From: Acidimicrobiales bacterium
GTDB lineage: Bacteria > Actinomycetota > Acidimicrobiia > Acidimicrobiales > SZUA-35
Length of the DNA: 46,197 bases
NCBI GenBank assembly: GCA_020629695.1
Contig: JAHDCV010000019.1
Coordinates: 17,570-63,766, forward strand
Direction of reading: 5' to 3'
Shown: positions 26,801 through 33,933 of the stretch, one piece after another
How positions within the stretch are numbered: position 1 is the stretch's first letter
How the letters are laid out: every line of letters starts with the position of its first letter
The notes under the pieces: model-generated
The model's database searches: none
The model's input: the letters and a program-made list of their open reading frames with translations, nothing else
Told to the model about the DNA's origin: nothing
Program-made: the position numbers and the translations under genes

Positions 26801-27558
26801 TTGCCGTCCCAACGCAGATGGTGCTGGTCGGCGGCGTGCACCCAGTCGCCGAGCCAGGGCCGCAACGGCTCGAGCATCACGCCACCGGCGCCCGGGTGGC
26901 CCTGGAGGATCGCCCACTCCGAATCGTCCGGGCGCCCGGCCTTGTTCAGGATCTCCGACGGCACGGTGAGCTTGCCCACGTCGTGCAGCAGGGCCGCCCA
27001 GCGGAGTTTGTCCATCTCCTCTTCGGGCAGGCCCATCTCCTCACCGAGGAGCTCGGAGTAGGCACGGACCCGCTCGGAGTGACCGCGGGTCATGCGGTCG
27101 TGTTCGTTCAGTGCCGAGAGCAGCGTGACGAGCATCTCGCCGTTCATGACGTCGCCGCGGTCCTCGCCGCGTGCCTTCGCCGCCTGCATGTCGCGGATGA
27201 GCGCGCGCCCGTTCGACGTCCGCAGGGCCGACTTCGCTCGTGAGGGTGCGTCGTCGGGGAAGACCAACGAGAGTCGCATGAGCGCAACCAGCGGCGTGAG
27301 CCGCCGGAAGGCGCGACCGGAGGCGATGAGCAGGGTGTTCGCGACCACGAACACACCGGCGAACCAGAGGTACCGGTGCACTCCGACGCGCTCGGGGGGA
27401 TAGGCCCGACCGATCCACCAGGTGAACACCACACCGATCAACACCGGACCGATGAAGATCAGCACTCGCAGCAACATGGCGGCGCGCGGATGCGCCTGCC
27501 ATCGATTCACGCCGGCAGCGTGACGCTCTGCACCCTGGGTCGGGCCCTTGCCGCTCAC
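19726..27558 (-). CDS. giant HD-GYP / cadherin-like / lamin-tail repeat membrane protein
   Basis: A 2610-residue protein. Two membrane helices lie at about 28-50 and 63-83. An HD-GYP phosphohydrolase domain follows at about 140-320 (RGHSERV, HDVGK with His192-Asp193, DGNGYP at 251-256); the usual HHE is HHL (Leu248). A hydrophobic small-residue segment at about 325-375 could be a third helix. Then come a Thr/Pro linker (387-443), cadherin/Ig-like modules (about 444-920), a putative-Ig module (920-1020) and nine lamin-tail-like modules (1020-2610). HD-GYP domains cleave cyclic dinucleotides in the cytosol; the rest should be outside. The GTG start is at 27558; no clear promoter. I know no characterised protein of this architecture. 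It could be a cell-surface adhesin linked to a signalling domain. Confidence 0.85.
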   Translation of the reverse strand: MSGKGPTQGAERHAAGVNRWQAHPRAAMLLRVLIFIGPVLIGVVFTWWIGRAYPPERVGVHRYLWFAGVFVVANTLLIASGRAFRRLTPLVALMRLSLVFPDDAPSRAKSALRTSNGRALIRDMQAAKARGEDRGDVMNGEMLVTLLSALNEHDRMTRGHSERVRAYSELLGEEMGLPEEEMDKLRWAALLHDVGKLTVPSEILNKAGRPDDSEWAILQGHPGAGGVMLEPLRPWLGDWVHAADQHHLRWDGNGYPLKIGGNDISLPGRIVAVADAYDVMTSTRSYKKPLSPEIARQELTDCAGSQFDPRVVRAFLNIGLGRLQRVVGPLGWIANALGSINIPVPVAASVGSTGWATASTGAAFAVASVGGFVAPEPPAELAFEDPVVITTTTAPTTTVAPTTTVAPTTTVAPTTTVPPTTTTLPPTTTTTVAPTTLPNRAPQASADAVRTDEDTVTRIDPLANDADLDGDDLEIVAVGAPEWGEVSIVGGELVFQPEPGRSGTVSFDYTISDGEYEITSTVTITVDAVDDPPELENRSVTVSEATPSDTIVASWPNTDADDEALDFTIVGGDPAGDFTIGGSGDLWLIGSLDHEADATRTLSIEVTDGTNTQTITVSVTVVDVDEAPIALGELASVVEDEPATIAIGANDADPEGALLEWIVAGPSAQGVSVAVVDGDLSYAPLPGYNGPDSVDYLVRDPAGNESAPVTLSIDVTAVNDAPIPLDDAGPAFTTTEDAPFVTGNVLDNDGDPEGDALDAGSIEIVSPMTNALLIPLGDGTFNVNPIADFSGTDQFSYTVADVGGARSEPATVTITVTPANDPPVAVDDAGIGFSVLEDTVLVTPDLTTNDSDAEDGTIDGATVAITALPASGATVVSLGDGTVRYTPPLDFHGTDSFTYTVRDADNVESAAATVTIVVDPDNDAPAVTPPADRAGGVGQAITPFAIVASDVEGDGLTFSATGLPPGITIDPTTGAVSGSPTAGGAFDVTWKVTDDGSPSQFGTATSRFEIADYVVSPAAGDLVVNEVLFKREGLFVAEFVELYNSSAAPIDLSGWRLANRDVRNEAPDLFDQVLPATDVHGSASVLQPGAYAVVFINIEGQTLPDHTAPGSGLEFQFAGTGSVLNSTADAIWVIDGADRLVDYVAWGGATAAPPADLMLWDDTHQASLITGVGGQSIALAVPGVDGDTASCWEPTGSGDATARCAGSEPTVDADAGDPTGHVSSLGRRNTAYPIGLKISEFSNNGASVVGDFVELYNAGVDAIDLEGVQLGVLNEVGTQHVEVLTGPNTVLQPGQHFLVAPAAAGLSADQDLGTTLPSALALQLVHFGENFDLVGTRSVGATPGSVAAETIGVVALQPTAGFDQSFERRDALGFGNCQDTGNNGRDFLRNHTGAAVNPQSTAAPLEPCAAEPTPTPPNHLVISMWQPTGDNNGAGGGGDDFFELFNPTSSSIDLGDFIVVDSAAELRASFTAGTMLVPGQRYLVAGADFPGPSDQAGGVHRDRTLFIEEVATGNIVDDLTVLNEPDALPTLPEPADIAYVRRGDGCFDTDWSIDDFTWSGAAVPRTSADTPTPCPGAVPAGALSMVISEYSNRGAASVGGFLELFNASSAPIDVEGWEVQVSNDLGLVEALTLTGPNTVVPVGGFYLIGSTDYVGGPAADQSFAQPTPDILGFRLTNDIGQMADVAGQRAWLGEPAAFLRHGSGLNPLNDAPAHELSYERLPGRGFGHCTNSDDNGADFFRNHLAGHVNPESSASTPEPCTTPGDPIPPNHLVIKQFRAGGSVTEFVELFNPTDGPLTTNGLAVQRPGGTGRVGLTNATIPAGGSWLVAGVDYPGPKDDTGSFLANTDVQLVVNATDEIIDEIRIGNVADELPVDNSNSDEGYLRWFGGCQDTDDSLSDFRWTGATAPRSSLDPAEPCVNAPAQQAVVISEFSNRNAWLDTDFVELYNAGDSAVDIAGWTLDVYDNGGVTDSITIAAATTLLPPGGHFLIADPGVGGLDQLLPSTLPNSLGFVLRDGASRMDTVGTRADGDSASLVMEGSGLARLENLGDFEMSFERLPGRGDGNCTDTDDNGADFFQNFLDTQVNPQGTSAPAEPCVTPAAPGAHGHLVISMVRTDGPNGGGDEFVEIFNPSTGPLSTGGLELQEAGGNVNHVFADVVIPPGGRYLLGASAYPGPVDANHGGFGNGNDEINLVRAADNAVIDQVLLGNVASGLPELGGQLDQAWIRWDGGCLDDVGTLNEFTWTGAPRPRPSFEPPTPCALPLADGLVISEFAFHGSYHHGDFIEIHNPTGAAVDLDPMQLRVGGGGITNFLPFGPDTIQPGGYFLVASPGWTGPVAADEELAIPSALDIAIRLESGATTIDEVGTRAIPGTVESLFHEGLGVVPLDTQTPFDVSYERRGSRGLGNCLDTQDNASDFTKNVTEAGINPQNSASAPVGCLTGSDPTPPRFPVISMIQTRGDSGLADEFLELFNPTSSPVDLGQFEIRSNGAIVVSLPATVLQPGQRFLLAHPDFDGGAVADLTYAGLVETTNLVLWHTAEARIIDAVSIGTSVGTLPAQIREADEGYARRFGGCLDTGTVQNDFDYTGRPQPRNSSSPATPCPGALPSEY
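26300..26389 (-). repeat. 18-nt tandem repeat encoding the Thr-rich linker
   Basis: Five tandem 18-nt units (plus-strand form GTCGGCGCCACCGTCGTG and close variants) encode repeated APTTTV. Similar but less regular units continue to about 26260. It lies between the membrane part and the extracellular modules and is the one slippage-prone tract in the gene. Confidence 0.8.
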
Positions 27559-27603
27559 CCGGTACAGATCGGCAGATACGCACCCTGAACTGAGGGCTTT
27601 TCG

Positions 27604-30600
27604 CTAGGTAGGACGACCCGGTTCGATCACGAGGATGAGATCGGCCGCGTCCACGTTGCGTGGGCCATCGACGACCACCCGCGAGACGGTCCCGTCGATC
27701 GGGGATCGGACGACGGTCTCCATCTTCATCGCCTCGATCACCGCCACCTGATCGCCGACCTCGACGACGGTGCCGACGGCGACCCGAGCCGAAGCGACAC
27801 CACGGAACGGGGCACCGACGTGGCCGGGGTCCGACGGGTCGACCCGCTCGACCGCCGGCGTCTCGTCCGCGACCGAACGGTCACGGACATCGAGCGGACG
27901 GAGCTGGCCGTTGAGCCGGAACATGACGGTCCGGTCGCCCCGTTCGTCCGGTTCGGAGACCGCGTCGATCCCGACCAGGAGACGCACCCCGAGGTCCAGG
28001 CTCACCGCCACGTCGCGTTCACCCGGCTCGAGGCCGTAGAAGAACAACCGGCTGGGCAGCACCGAGGTGTCGCCGAAGCGCTCCTGATGCTCGTTGAAGT
28101 CGGCCCACGGCTTCGGAAAGAGCAACTGGTTGAGCGTCGCCCGTCGCCGTTCCGAACCCAGATCGGCACGTGCGTCATCGGGAAGCGGATCGTCGGGCTT
28201 CGCCTCGCGCCGACCGGCCAGCGCCTGGCTGCGGAACGGCTCGGGCCAACCCGCGGGCGGTGTCCCGAGCTCGCCGCGGAGGAAGCCGACGACGGAATCG
28301 GGGAGATCGACACCCGCCGGGTCAGCCAGCAGCGCCTCCGGCGAGGTGCCGGTGGCGACGAGATGGAGCGCCAGGTCACCGACGACCTTCGACGACGGCG
28401 TGACCTTGATCAACCCGCCGAGGACGGCGTCGCAGCCGGCATAGGCCGCCTCGATCGCCTCGAAGCGATCTCCCAGGCCGAGCGCGATCGCCTGTGTGCG
28501 CAGATTCGACAGCTGCCCACCAGGGATCTCGTGGTCGTAGACGGCACCCGTGGGGGCTCGGAGCCCCGCCTCGAACGGTTCGTAGAGCCGCCGGACGGCT
28601 TCCCAATACGGCTCGAGCGACCGGATGGCCGACTGTTGCAATCCGGTGGGACGGGCCCCGTGATCGGTCGCGGCGACGAGGGCCGGCATCGAGGGCTGCG
28701 ACGTCATGCCCGACAGCGGCGCCGACGCGACGTCGACGGCGTCGACACCAGCGTCGATCGCGGCCAGATAGGTGGCGAGCTGCCCACCGGCGGTGTCATG
28801 GGTGTGGAGGTGGACCGGGGCGTCGAACGCCGAGCGCAGCGCCTCGATCAGGCGCTGCGCGGCCGGCGCCCGGAGCAGACCGGCCATGTCCTTCACACAC
28901 AACACGTGCGCACCGGCATCGACCAACTCCTCGGCCCGACGGAGGTAGTAGTCGAGGTCGTACGGAGTGTCACCCGGATCCAGGAGGTCGCCGGTGTAGC
29001 AGATGGTGCCCTCGACCAGCTTCTCCGCCGCCGCCGCGGCACGGATCGCCGGTTCCATCTGTTCGATGTTGTTGAAGGCGTCGAAGATCCGGAACACGTC
29101 GATGCCCGTCTCGGCCGCCTCCTCGATGAAGGCCTCGGCCACCGCATCGGGATAGCGCGAGTAGCCGACGGTGTTCCGACCGCGCAGCAGCATCTGCAGG
29201 CAGAGATTCGGCGCCGCGGCACGGATCCGCTCGAGCCGTTCCCACGGGTCTTCCCGCAGGAACCGCATCGAGGTGTCGAACGTCGCGCCGCCCCAACACT
29301 CGAGACTCAGCAGCTCGGGAAGCAGGTGCGCGTGATGTCGGGCGCCGAGCACGAGGTCGTGGGTTCGCACCCGGGTCGCCAGGATCGACTGATGGGCGTC
29401 GCGCAACGTGGTGTCGGTGACCGCGACCTCGTGCGCCGACCGGAGTTCGGCGGCGAAGGCTGCAGGCCCGAGAGCGTCCAGCCGCTGTTTCGATCCAGGT
29501 GGTGGGGCCACGGTCGGACGTGTGGGGAGCTTCTCGGCCGGGTCCACCAGCGTCGGCGCACGTCCGTGGGGGCGGTTCACCGTCACGTCGCCGAGGTGAC
29601 GCAACAACTTCGTCGCCCGGTCGCCGGAGGCGGACGCGACCATCAGCTCGGGCCGGTCACCGATGAACGACGTCGTGACACCACCGGCCACGAACTCCTC
29701 GTCGTCGAGCACCGCCTGGAGGTAGCCGAGGTTGGTCGACACGCCGCGTACCCGGAACTCCGCCAGCGCCCGGCTCATCCTGCGCACCGCAGCGGGAAAG
29801 TCCGGGCCCCGTGCCGTCACTTTGACGAGGAGGGAGTCGAAGTAGGGCGAGATCTCGGCGCCCGCGTAGCCGCCACCACCGTCCAGTCGGATGCCGGCGC
29901 CACCCGGCTGGCGATAGGCGACGATCCGACCGGTGTCCGGCCGGAAGTCGTTGGCCGGATCCTCGGTGGTGATCCGGCACTGGAGGGCTGCGCCGCGCTG
30001 GCGGATCCGGTCCTGGGTGAGACCGAGTCCCTCGAGGGTCGCTCCCCCGGCGATCAACAGCTGGGTCTGGACGAGGTCGACGTCGGTCGTCTCCTCGGTG
30101 ACGGTGTGCTCCACCTGGATCCGCGGGTTCATCTCGATGAAGACGTGGCGGCCCGCCTGGTCGACGAGGAACTCGACGGTGCCGGCATTGACGTAGCCGA
30201 TCGCTTCGCCGAAGGCGACCGCGTCGGCGCAGAGCCGGTCACGCAGGTGCGGGTCGAGGGCGGGCGCGGGAGCGATCTCGACGACCTTCTGGTGGCGACG
30301 TTGCACCGAGCAATCCCGCTCGAACAGGTGCACCACCCGCCCGGAGGTGTCGCCGAGCAACTGGACCTCGATGTGACGGGGTCGGAGCACGGCCGATTCG
30401 AGGAACACCGTCGGGTCACCGAAGGCACTCTCGGCCTCGCGGATGGCGGTCTCGACCGCACCGGCCAGATCGGCGCGATCGTCGACGACGCGGAGTCCGC
30501 GGCCGCCACCTCCGGCCGCGGCCTTCACGAACAGCGGAAAGCCGATCTCGTCACCTGCGGCGACCGCGGCGGCGACCGAGTCGATCGCCTCGGACTGGGC

Positions 30601-30996
30601 GAGCACGGGGATACCCGCCGCCTCGGCGGCGCGTTGGGCCCGCAGCTTGCTGCCCGCCAGCGTGAGGACGTCTCCCGGAGGCCCCACGAAGGTGATCCCG
30701 GCCTCGGCGCAGGCCTCCGCGAGCTCCGGATTCTCCGACAGGAAGCCGTAGCCCGGATAGACCGCATCCGCTCCGGAGCTGATCGCGATCTCGACGATCC
30801 GCTGCGGGTCGAGGTAGTTCCGGATCGGTTGCCCGGGATCACCGAGCTGGTACGCCTCGTCGGCCTTCAAGCGGTGCAGGGAGTGCCGGTCCTCCCAGGT
30901 GTGCACGGCCACGGTGGCGATGCCCAGTTCGTTGGCGGCCCGGAACGCACGGACGGCGATCTCCCCGCGGTTGGCGACCAGCAGCTTCGCGATCAT
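27604..30996 (-). CDS. pyc: pyruvate carboxylase
   Basis: A 1130-residue three-domain enzyme that makes oxaloacetate from pyruvate, bicarbonate and ATP. The biotin carboxylase part opens with KLLVANRGEIAVRAFRA and has the ATP-grasp glycine loop KAAAGGGGRGLR. The carboxyltransferase part begins at DTTLRDAHQS and includes CVKDMAG and HLHTHDTAG. The C-terminal biotinyl domain carries the biotinylation site EAMKMETVV. Length and order match alpha-type (single-chain) pyruvate carboxylases. The ATG at 30996 is preceded by GGAGG. It replenishes the TCA cycle served by the sdh and mdh genes of this window. It is divergent from the DUF368 gene. Confidence 0.97.
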   Translation of the reverse strand: MIAKLLVANRGEIAVRAFRAANELGIATVAVHTWEDRHSLHRLKADEAYQLGDPGQPIRNYLDPQRIVEIAISSGADAVYPGYGFLSENPELAEACAEAGITFVGPPGDVLTLAGSKLRAQRAAEAAGIPVLAQSEAIDSVAAAVAAGDEIGFPLFVKAAAGGGGRGLRVVDDRADLAGAVETAIREAESAFGDPTVFLESAVLRPRHIEVQLLGDTSGRVVHLFERDCSVQRRHQKVVEIAPAPALDPHLRDRLCADAVAFGEAIGYVNAGTVEFLVDQAGRHVFIEMNPRIQVEHTVTEETTDVDLVQTQLLIAGGATLEGLGLTQDRIRQRGAALQCRITTEDPANDFRPDTGRIVAYRQPGGAGIRLDGGGGYAGAEISPYFDSLLVKVTARGPDFPAAVRRMSRALAEFRVRGVSTNLGYLQAVLDDEEFVAGGVTTSFIGDRPELMVASASGDRATKLLRHLGDVTVNRPHGRAPTLVDPAEKLPTRPTVAPPPGSKQRLDALGPAAFAAELRSAHEVAVTDTTLRDAHQSILATRVRTHDLVLGARHHAHLLPELLSLECWGGATFDTSMRFLREDPWERLERIRAAAPNLCLQMLLRGRNTVGYSRYPDAVAEAFIEEAAETGIDVFRIFDAFNNIEQMEPAIRAAAAAEKLVEGTICYTGDLLDPGDTPYDLDYYLRRAEELVDAGAHVLCVKDMAGLLRAPAAQRLIEALRSAFDAPVHLHTHDTAGGQLATYLAAIDAGVDAVDVASAPLSGMTSQPSMPALVAATDHGARPTGLQQSAIRSLEPYWEAVRRLYEPFEAGLRAPTGAVYDHEIPGGQLSNLRTQAIALGLGDRFEAIEAAYAGCDAVLGGLIKVTPSSKVVGDLALHLVATGTSPEALLADPAGVDLPDSVVGFLRGELGTPPAGWPEPFRSQALAGRREAKPDDPLPDDARADLGSERRRATLNQLLFPKPWADFNEHQERFGDTSVLPSRLFFYGLEPGERDVAVSLDLGVRLLVGIDAVSEPDERGDRTVMFRLNGQLRPLDVRDRSVADETPAVERVDPSDPGHVGAPFRGVASARVAVGTVVEVGDQVAVIEAMKMETVVRSPIDGTVSRVVVDGPRNVDAADLILVIEPGRPT

Positions 30997-31029
30997 GACC
31001 CCTCCATCGGCCCGATGGACCGCGAGTGG

Positions 31030-31054
31030 ACCGTAGTGATGTGTCGTCCGACAC
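31030..31054 (-). promoter_or_regulatory. candidate pyc promoter with palindromic operator
   Basis: On the minus strand a TACGGT -10 box (31035-31030) predicts a leader of about 27 nt including the GGAGG site. Just upstream, in the spacer, lies the palindrome GTGTCG-TC-CGACAC (31041-31054). Its position would suit a repressor. No regulator is identified. Confidence 0.35.
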
Positions 31055-31181
31055 GTCCACGGTCGATTCGGCGGATCCGGCCAGTGGTCAACTCGGACCG
31101 CTCAGCGGTCACGGATCCCCGCCGATGGGCATCGATGACCTCCGTTTCGGATGGAACCGATCGCCCGACCGACACCATCGC

Positions 31182-31187
31182 TAGCGT
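31182..31187 (+). promoter_or_regulatory. leaderless -10 box (TAGCGT) for the DUF368 gene
   Basis: TAGCGT, 7 nt before GTG 31195. Confidence 0.5.
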
Positions 31188-31194
31188 CAGACCC

Positions 31195-32088
31195 GTGGCT
31201 GTCCTGTTCCAGTTCGTGCGGGGGTTCTTCATGGGAACCGCCGACATCGTCCCGGGTGTCTCCGGAGGCACCGTCGCCCTGATCCTGGGGATCTACCACG
31301 ACCTGATCGCCAATGTCCGTGCCGGGGCCGGCGCGCTGCGACAACTCGTGACCGGCAACCTCGGCGACGGGTTCGACCGTCTCAAGGCCATCGACTGGCT
31401 GTTCCTGATCCCGCTCGGATCGGGCGTACTGGCTGCATTCGCACTGCTGCGTCATCCGATGGAGGACCTCCTCCACGACCACGCCGAAGGCACCGCTGCC
31501 GTGTTCTGCGGACTCGTCCTCGCCTCGTGCTGGTTGGTCTTCCGGACGATCACGAGCTGGACCGGAGCGACCATCGGAGCCGTCATCGGTGTCGCCGCGG
31601 CGGCGTTCGTGCTGCTCGGCTACCAGGCCGGTGCCGTGTCGGAGCCGGCCCTGCCCTTCTTCTTCGTGTCCGGCGCGATCGCGATCTGCGCCATGATCCT
31701 GCCGGGCATCTCCGGGTCGTTCATCCTGCTCATGCTCGGCATGTACGCCGCGGTCCTGGGTGGCTCGATCCCGGAGTTGGCCGTGTTCGGCGTCGGGGCG
31801 ACCATCGGTCTCGGCGCGTTCTCCTCGGTACTCAGCTGGCTGTTGGCCAAACACGAACAGCTCGTCCTCGCCTCACTGCTCGGGCTGATGATCGGTTCGT
31901 TCCGCGTGCTCTGGCCGTGGCCGAACGGGGTCGGCTTCATCTCCGACGAGGCGGACGAGGTGGTGAAGGGCACGGAACTCGCCTGGCCCGAGCCGGGGCA
32001 GTTGGTCGGTGGACTGGCCCTCGCCGGCGCCGCGCTCGTGGCGACGATGATCCTGGTCCGCGTCGCGGAGTCGAAGCCCGCCGATTGA
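31195..32088 (+). CDS. DUF368 membrane protein, polyprenyl-phosphate flippase (PopT-like)
   Basis: A 297-residue polytopic membrane protein. The opening FVRGFFMGTADIVPGVSGGT and the repeated MILPGISGSFILLMLGMY segment are the two family motifs of DUF368, which has an internal duplication. Members of this family have been shown to return undecaprenyl phosphate to the inner leaflet of the membrane, recycling the carrier used for peptidoglycan and surface polymers. The frame stays open far upstream because of GC bias, but the GTG at 31195 with its leaderless box gives the expected N-terminus. It ends convergently with the channel gene, 16 bp apart. Confidence 0.9.
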   Translation: MAVLFQFVRGFFMGTADIVPGVSGGTVALILGIYHDLIANVRAGAGALRQLVTGNLGDGFDRLKAIDWLFLIPLGSGVLAAFALLRHPMEDLLHDHAEGTAAVFCGLVLASCWLVFRTITSWTGATIGAVIGVAAAAFVLLGYQAGAVSEPALPFFFVSGAIAICAMILPGISGSFILLMLGMYAAVLGGSIPELAVFGVGATIGLGAFSSVLSWLLAKHEQLVLASLLGLMIGSFRVLWPWPNGVGFISDEADEVVKGTELAWPEPGQLVGGLALAGAALVATMILVRVAESKPAD

Positions 32089-32104
32089 TTCGACGGCCGC
32101 GGGC

Positions 32105-33199
32105 TCAGCGATCCTCGAGCGGCGCGATGCGGGCCCAGGGGGCCGGCTGGCCGATCTCTCTGGCCCAGAACCCGCGAGGGGCGACGAGTTCGTCGATCAG
32201 GTATTCGAGGTGGGTGTCGTAGCCGCGACGGACCCGCTCGGCCCGGGCACGCGCTTCGTCGATCGGGTAGACGTCGAACCCGTGTGCGGCGAGGAGTGTG
32301 TGGATCTCGCCGAGGATGTCGTCCGTGTCGCTGTCGTTCGCCACCGCGTCGAAGTGCGCCCGGTAGGTGCTGAGGTCGGCATCGCCGACGAGATCGTGCA
32401 GGAGCACCGTGGCCTGACGGAGCGTCCAGAACGGGGTCCGGTCGTCCGCGCCCCGGATCATCTGGCAGTGCAGGGCGGCATCGGCGACGAGACCGACCGC
32501 CGTCACCCAGTTCTGTCGGTATTCCTGCGATCGGAAGTACTGGAGCATCGGGAACGACGAGTGAGATTCGAGCACGGACGACATCCACTCGTTCCAGCCG
32601 TCGAAGTGGTGGATCAGCTCCTCCACCTGTGCGTTCGGTGACCAGGCCATCACGAGATTCGTCGGCACGATGCGCCCTTCCGAACCGTCATCGAGGGTCA
32701 TCAGCTTGCGCTCACGCTCGGAGTACGCCGTGTAGAGCGCCGGCAGATAGCCGATCACCAGCGCCGTGGTCAGCACACCGGTGAACGCTTCCACCAGAGC
32801 GCCGAACCTCGGGACCGTGCCGGCGGGAACGACCTCACCGAACCCCACGGTGAAGAACACGACGCCTGAGTAGTAGATGTGATCGACCAGGCCGACGGCG
32901 CCGTCGACACCACCGAGCCCCCACCAGATCAGACCGAATCCGACGATCTGGTGACCGACCCACACGACCAACAGACCGAGCACGGTGAGCGGGGCGTAGG
33001 TCGCCAGCAGTGTGTGTCGAGCGTTGCCGTCGGGAAGAGCCAGCGCGATCGTGCGCACGATCCGCCAGGTGCTCCGATAGAGCACCTTCGACAGCCACCA
33101 TCGGCCCTGGAGCGACGAGGTCGACACGAGCGTGCCGACCATGTCGGCGAGCACCCCGACCACCAGACCGACGCCGAGCACCACGGCGATCGCACTCAT
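32105..33199 (-). CDS. potassium-channel-like membrane protein
   Basis: A 364-residue protein. A membrane helix lies at about 3-25, then helices at about 68-95, a pore loop with the selectivity-filter motif FFTVGFGEVVP (115-125) and a pore-lining helix at 133-155. This is the two-helix potassium channel (Ion_trans_2) core. The C-terminal ~200 residues are cytosolic and helical, with no RCK/TrkA nucleotide motif that I can see. The ATG at 33199 has GGAGG upstream and overlaps the stop of the preceding gene (ATGA), so the two proteins are probably made together. Confidence 0.85.
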   Translation of the reverse strand: MSAIAVVLGVGLVVGVLADMVGTLVSTSSLQGRWWLSKVLYRSTWRIVRTIALALPDGNARHTLLATYAPLTVLGLLVVWVGHQIVGFGLIWWGLGGVDGAVGLVDHIYYSGVVFFTVGFGEVVPAGTVPRFGALVEAFTGVLTTALVIGYLPALYTAYSERERKLMTLDDGSEGRIVPTNLVMAWSPNAQVEELIHHFDGWNEWMSSVLESHSSFPMLQYFRSQEYRQNWVTAVGLVADAALHCQMIRGADDRTPFWTLRQATVLLHDLVGDADLSTYRAHFDAVANDSDTDDILGEIHTLLAAHGFDVYPIDEARARAERVRRGYDTHLEYLIDELVAPRGFWAREIGQPAPWARIAPLEDR

Positions 33200-33855
33200 C
33201 GTTCCTCCACCATCGCTCGCGGGTCTCGGGGGTCCGCCGAACGGCCGACGAGCAGACCCAGTTCGTCGCGCCCGACCCAGATCGTCTCGTCCTCGGGAAT
33301 GGCGAGCGCTCCGGCCGGAACACGCTCGGCCATCGGCACGGCGCCATCCCACCAGTGCACCCGGTGGGCGGGCCAACCCTCGATCTCGAGTTGATCGACC
33401 CCGAGGAGCACGACACCCGACACCTCACCGATCTGGATGTCGCTCGACTCGGCGGACACGAGATCGTCTCCGGCGACGAAGTCGAGCTCGAACCCGAACG
33501 CGACCCGGTGCCCCAGCCCCGCACCGAGCAGCGCTTCGGGATCGTCGAGTTCGAGCGCGAACGCCTCGAGTCCGTACGACCAGTGCTCGAACGGCACCTC
33601 ACACACCTGCTCGGCCCAGAGACCGTCGTGGCGGATCTCCCAGGACCTCCCGTTGTCGACCACGCCCCGCTCGGCCAGCACGACCGGGTCGCCGACCGAC
33701 GGCCACCAGATCGCGACGTAGCTGATCGTGCCGTCGACCGCGCGGCGGGTCTGGATCATCAGCTCGTCGCCTCCCGAGGCCGAGCCGGCGATCAGGCGAT
33801 GACCCTCGTCTCCCCCATCGATGGGGTGCCGGCGCTCGCGGTCGGCGGTCTGCAC
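33196..33855 (-). CDS. hypothetical protein coupled to the channel gene
   Basis: A 219-residue soluble protein that I do not recognise. It is rich in Trp, Gly, Glu and Asp and looks like a beta-rich fold (IQTRRAVDGTISYVAIWWP, VGDPVVLAERGVVDNG, HRVHWWDG). There is no signal peptide or membrane helix. The GTG at 33855 has a TAGGTT box 6 nt upstream, which supports the start. Its stop overlaps the start of the potassium-channel gene, so it may be a cytosolic partner of that channel; this is inference from gene arrangement only. Confidence 0.75.
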   Translation of the reverse strand: MQTADRERRHPIDGGDEGHRLIAGSASGGDELMIQTRRAVDGTISYVAIWWPSVGDPVVLAERGVVDNGRSWEIRHDGLWAEQVCEVPFEHWSYGLEAFALELDDPEALLGAGLGHRVAFGFELDFVAGDDLVSAESSDIQIGEVSGVVLLGVDQLEIEGWPAHRVHWWDGAVPMAERVPAGALAIPEDETIWVGRDELGLLVGRSADPRDPRAMVEER

Positions 33856-33861
33856 GGGGCG

Positions 33862-33867
33862 AACCTA
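33862..33867 (-). promoter_or_regulatory. leaderless -10 box (TAGGTT) for the 219-aa gene
   Basis: TAGGTT on the minus strand, 6 nt before GTG 33855. Confidence 0.5.
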
Positions 33868-33920
33868 CCTGTTCGTGTACTCGTGCCGATCGGTTCGCCG
33901 GTCACGTCCCGACCCCGGCG

Positions 33921-33926
33921 TAGTCT
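33921..33926 (+). promoter_or_regulatory. leaderless -10 box (TAGTCT) for the first dynamin-like gene
   Basis: TAGTCT, 7 nt before ATG 33934. Confidence 0.5.
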
Positions 33927-33933
33927 TCGGATC

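Noticed and set aside
20422-27243. Several long plus-strand frames opposite the giant HD-GYP gene
   Set aside because: They mirror the repeat structure of the real gene and encode Arg/Gly/Asp-rich sequence with no recognisable domains, starts or promoters.
27559-27603. Possible promoter or operator (CCCTCA ... TCAGGG) before the giant gene
   Set aside because: The arms do not pair perfectly, and no TANNNT box sits at the spacing seen elsewhere. The gene may be cotranscribed with pyc, 45 nt upstream.
27820-31194. A very long open plus-strand frame opposite pyruvate carboxylase, continuous with the DUF368 gene
   Set aside because: It is antisense to a textbook pyruvate carboxylase. Its translation is low-complexity Arg/Asp/Gly sequence without domain motifs, as expected from GC-rich third positions. 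Only the last 297 codons, from 31195, are a gene.
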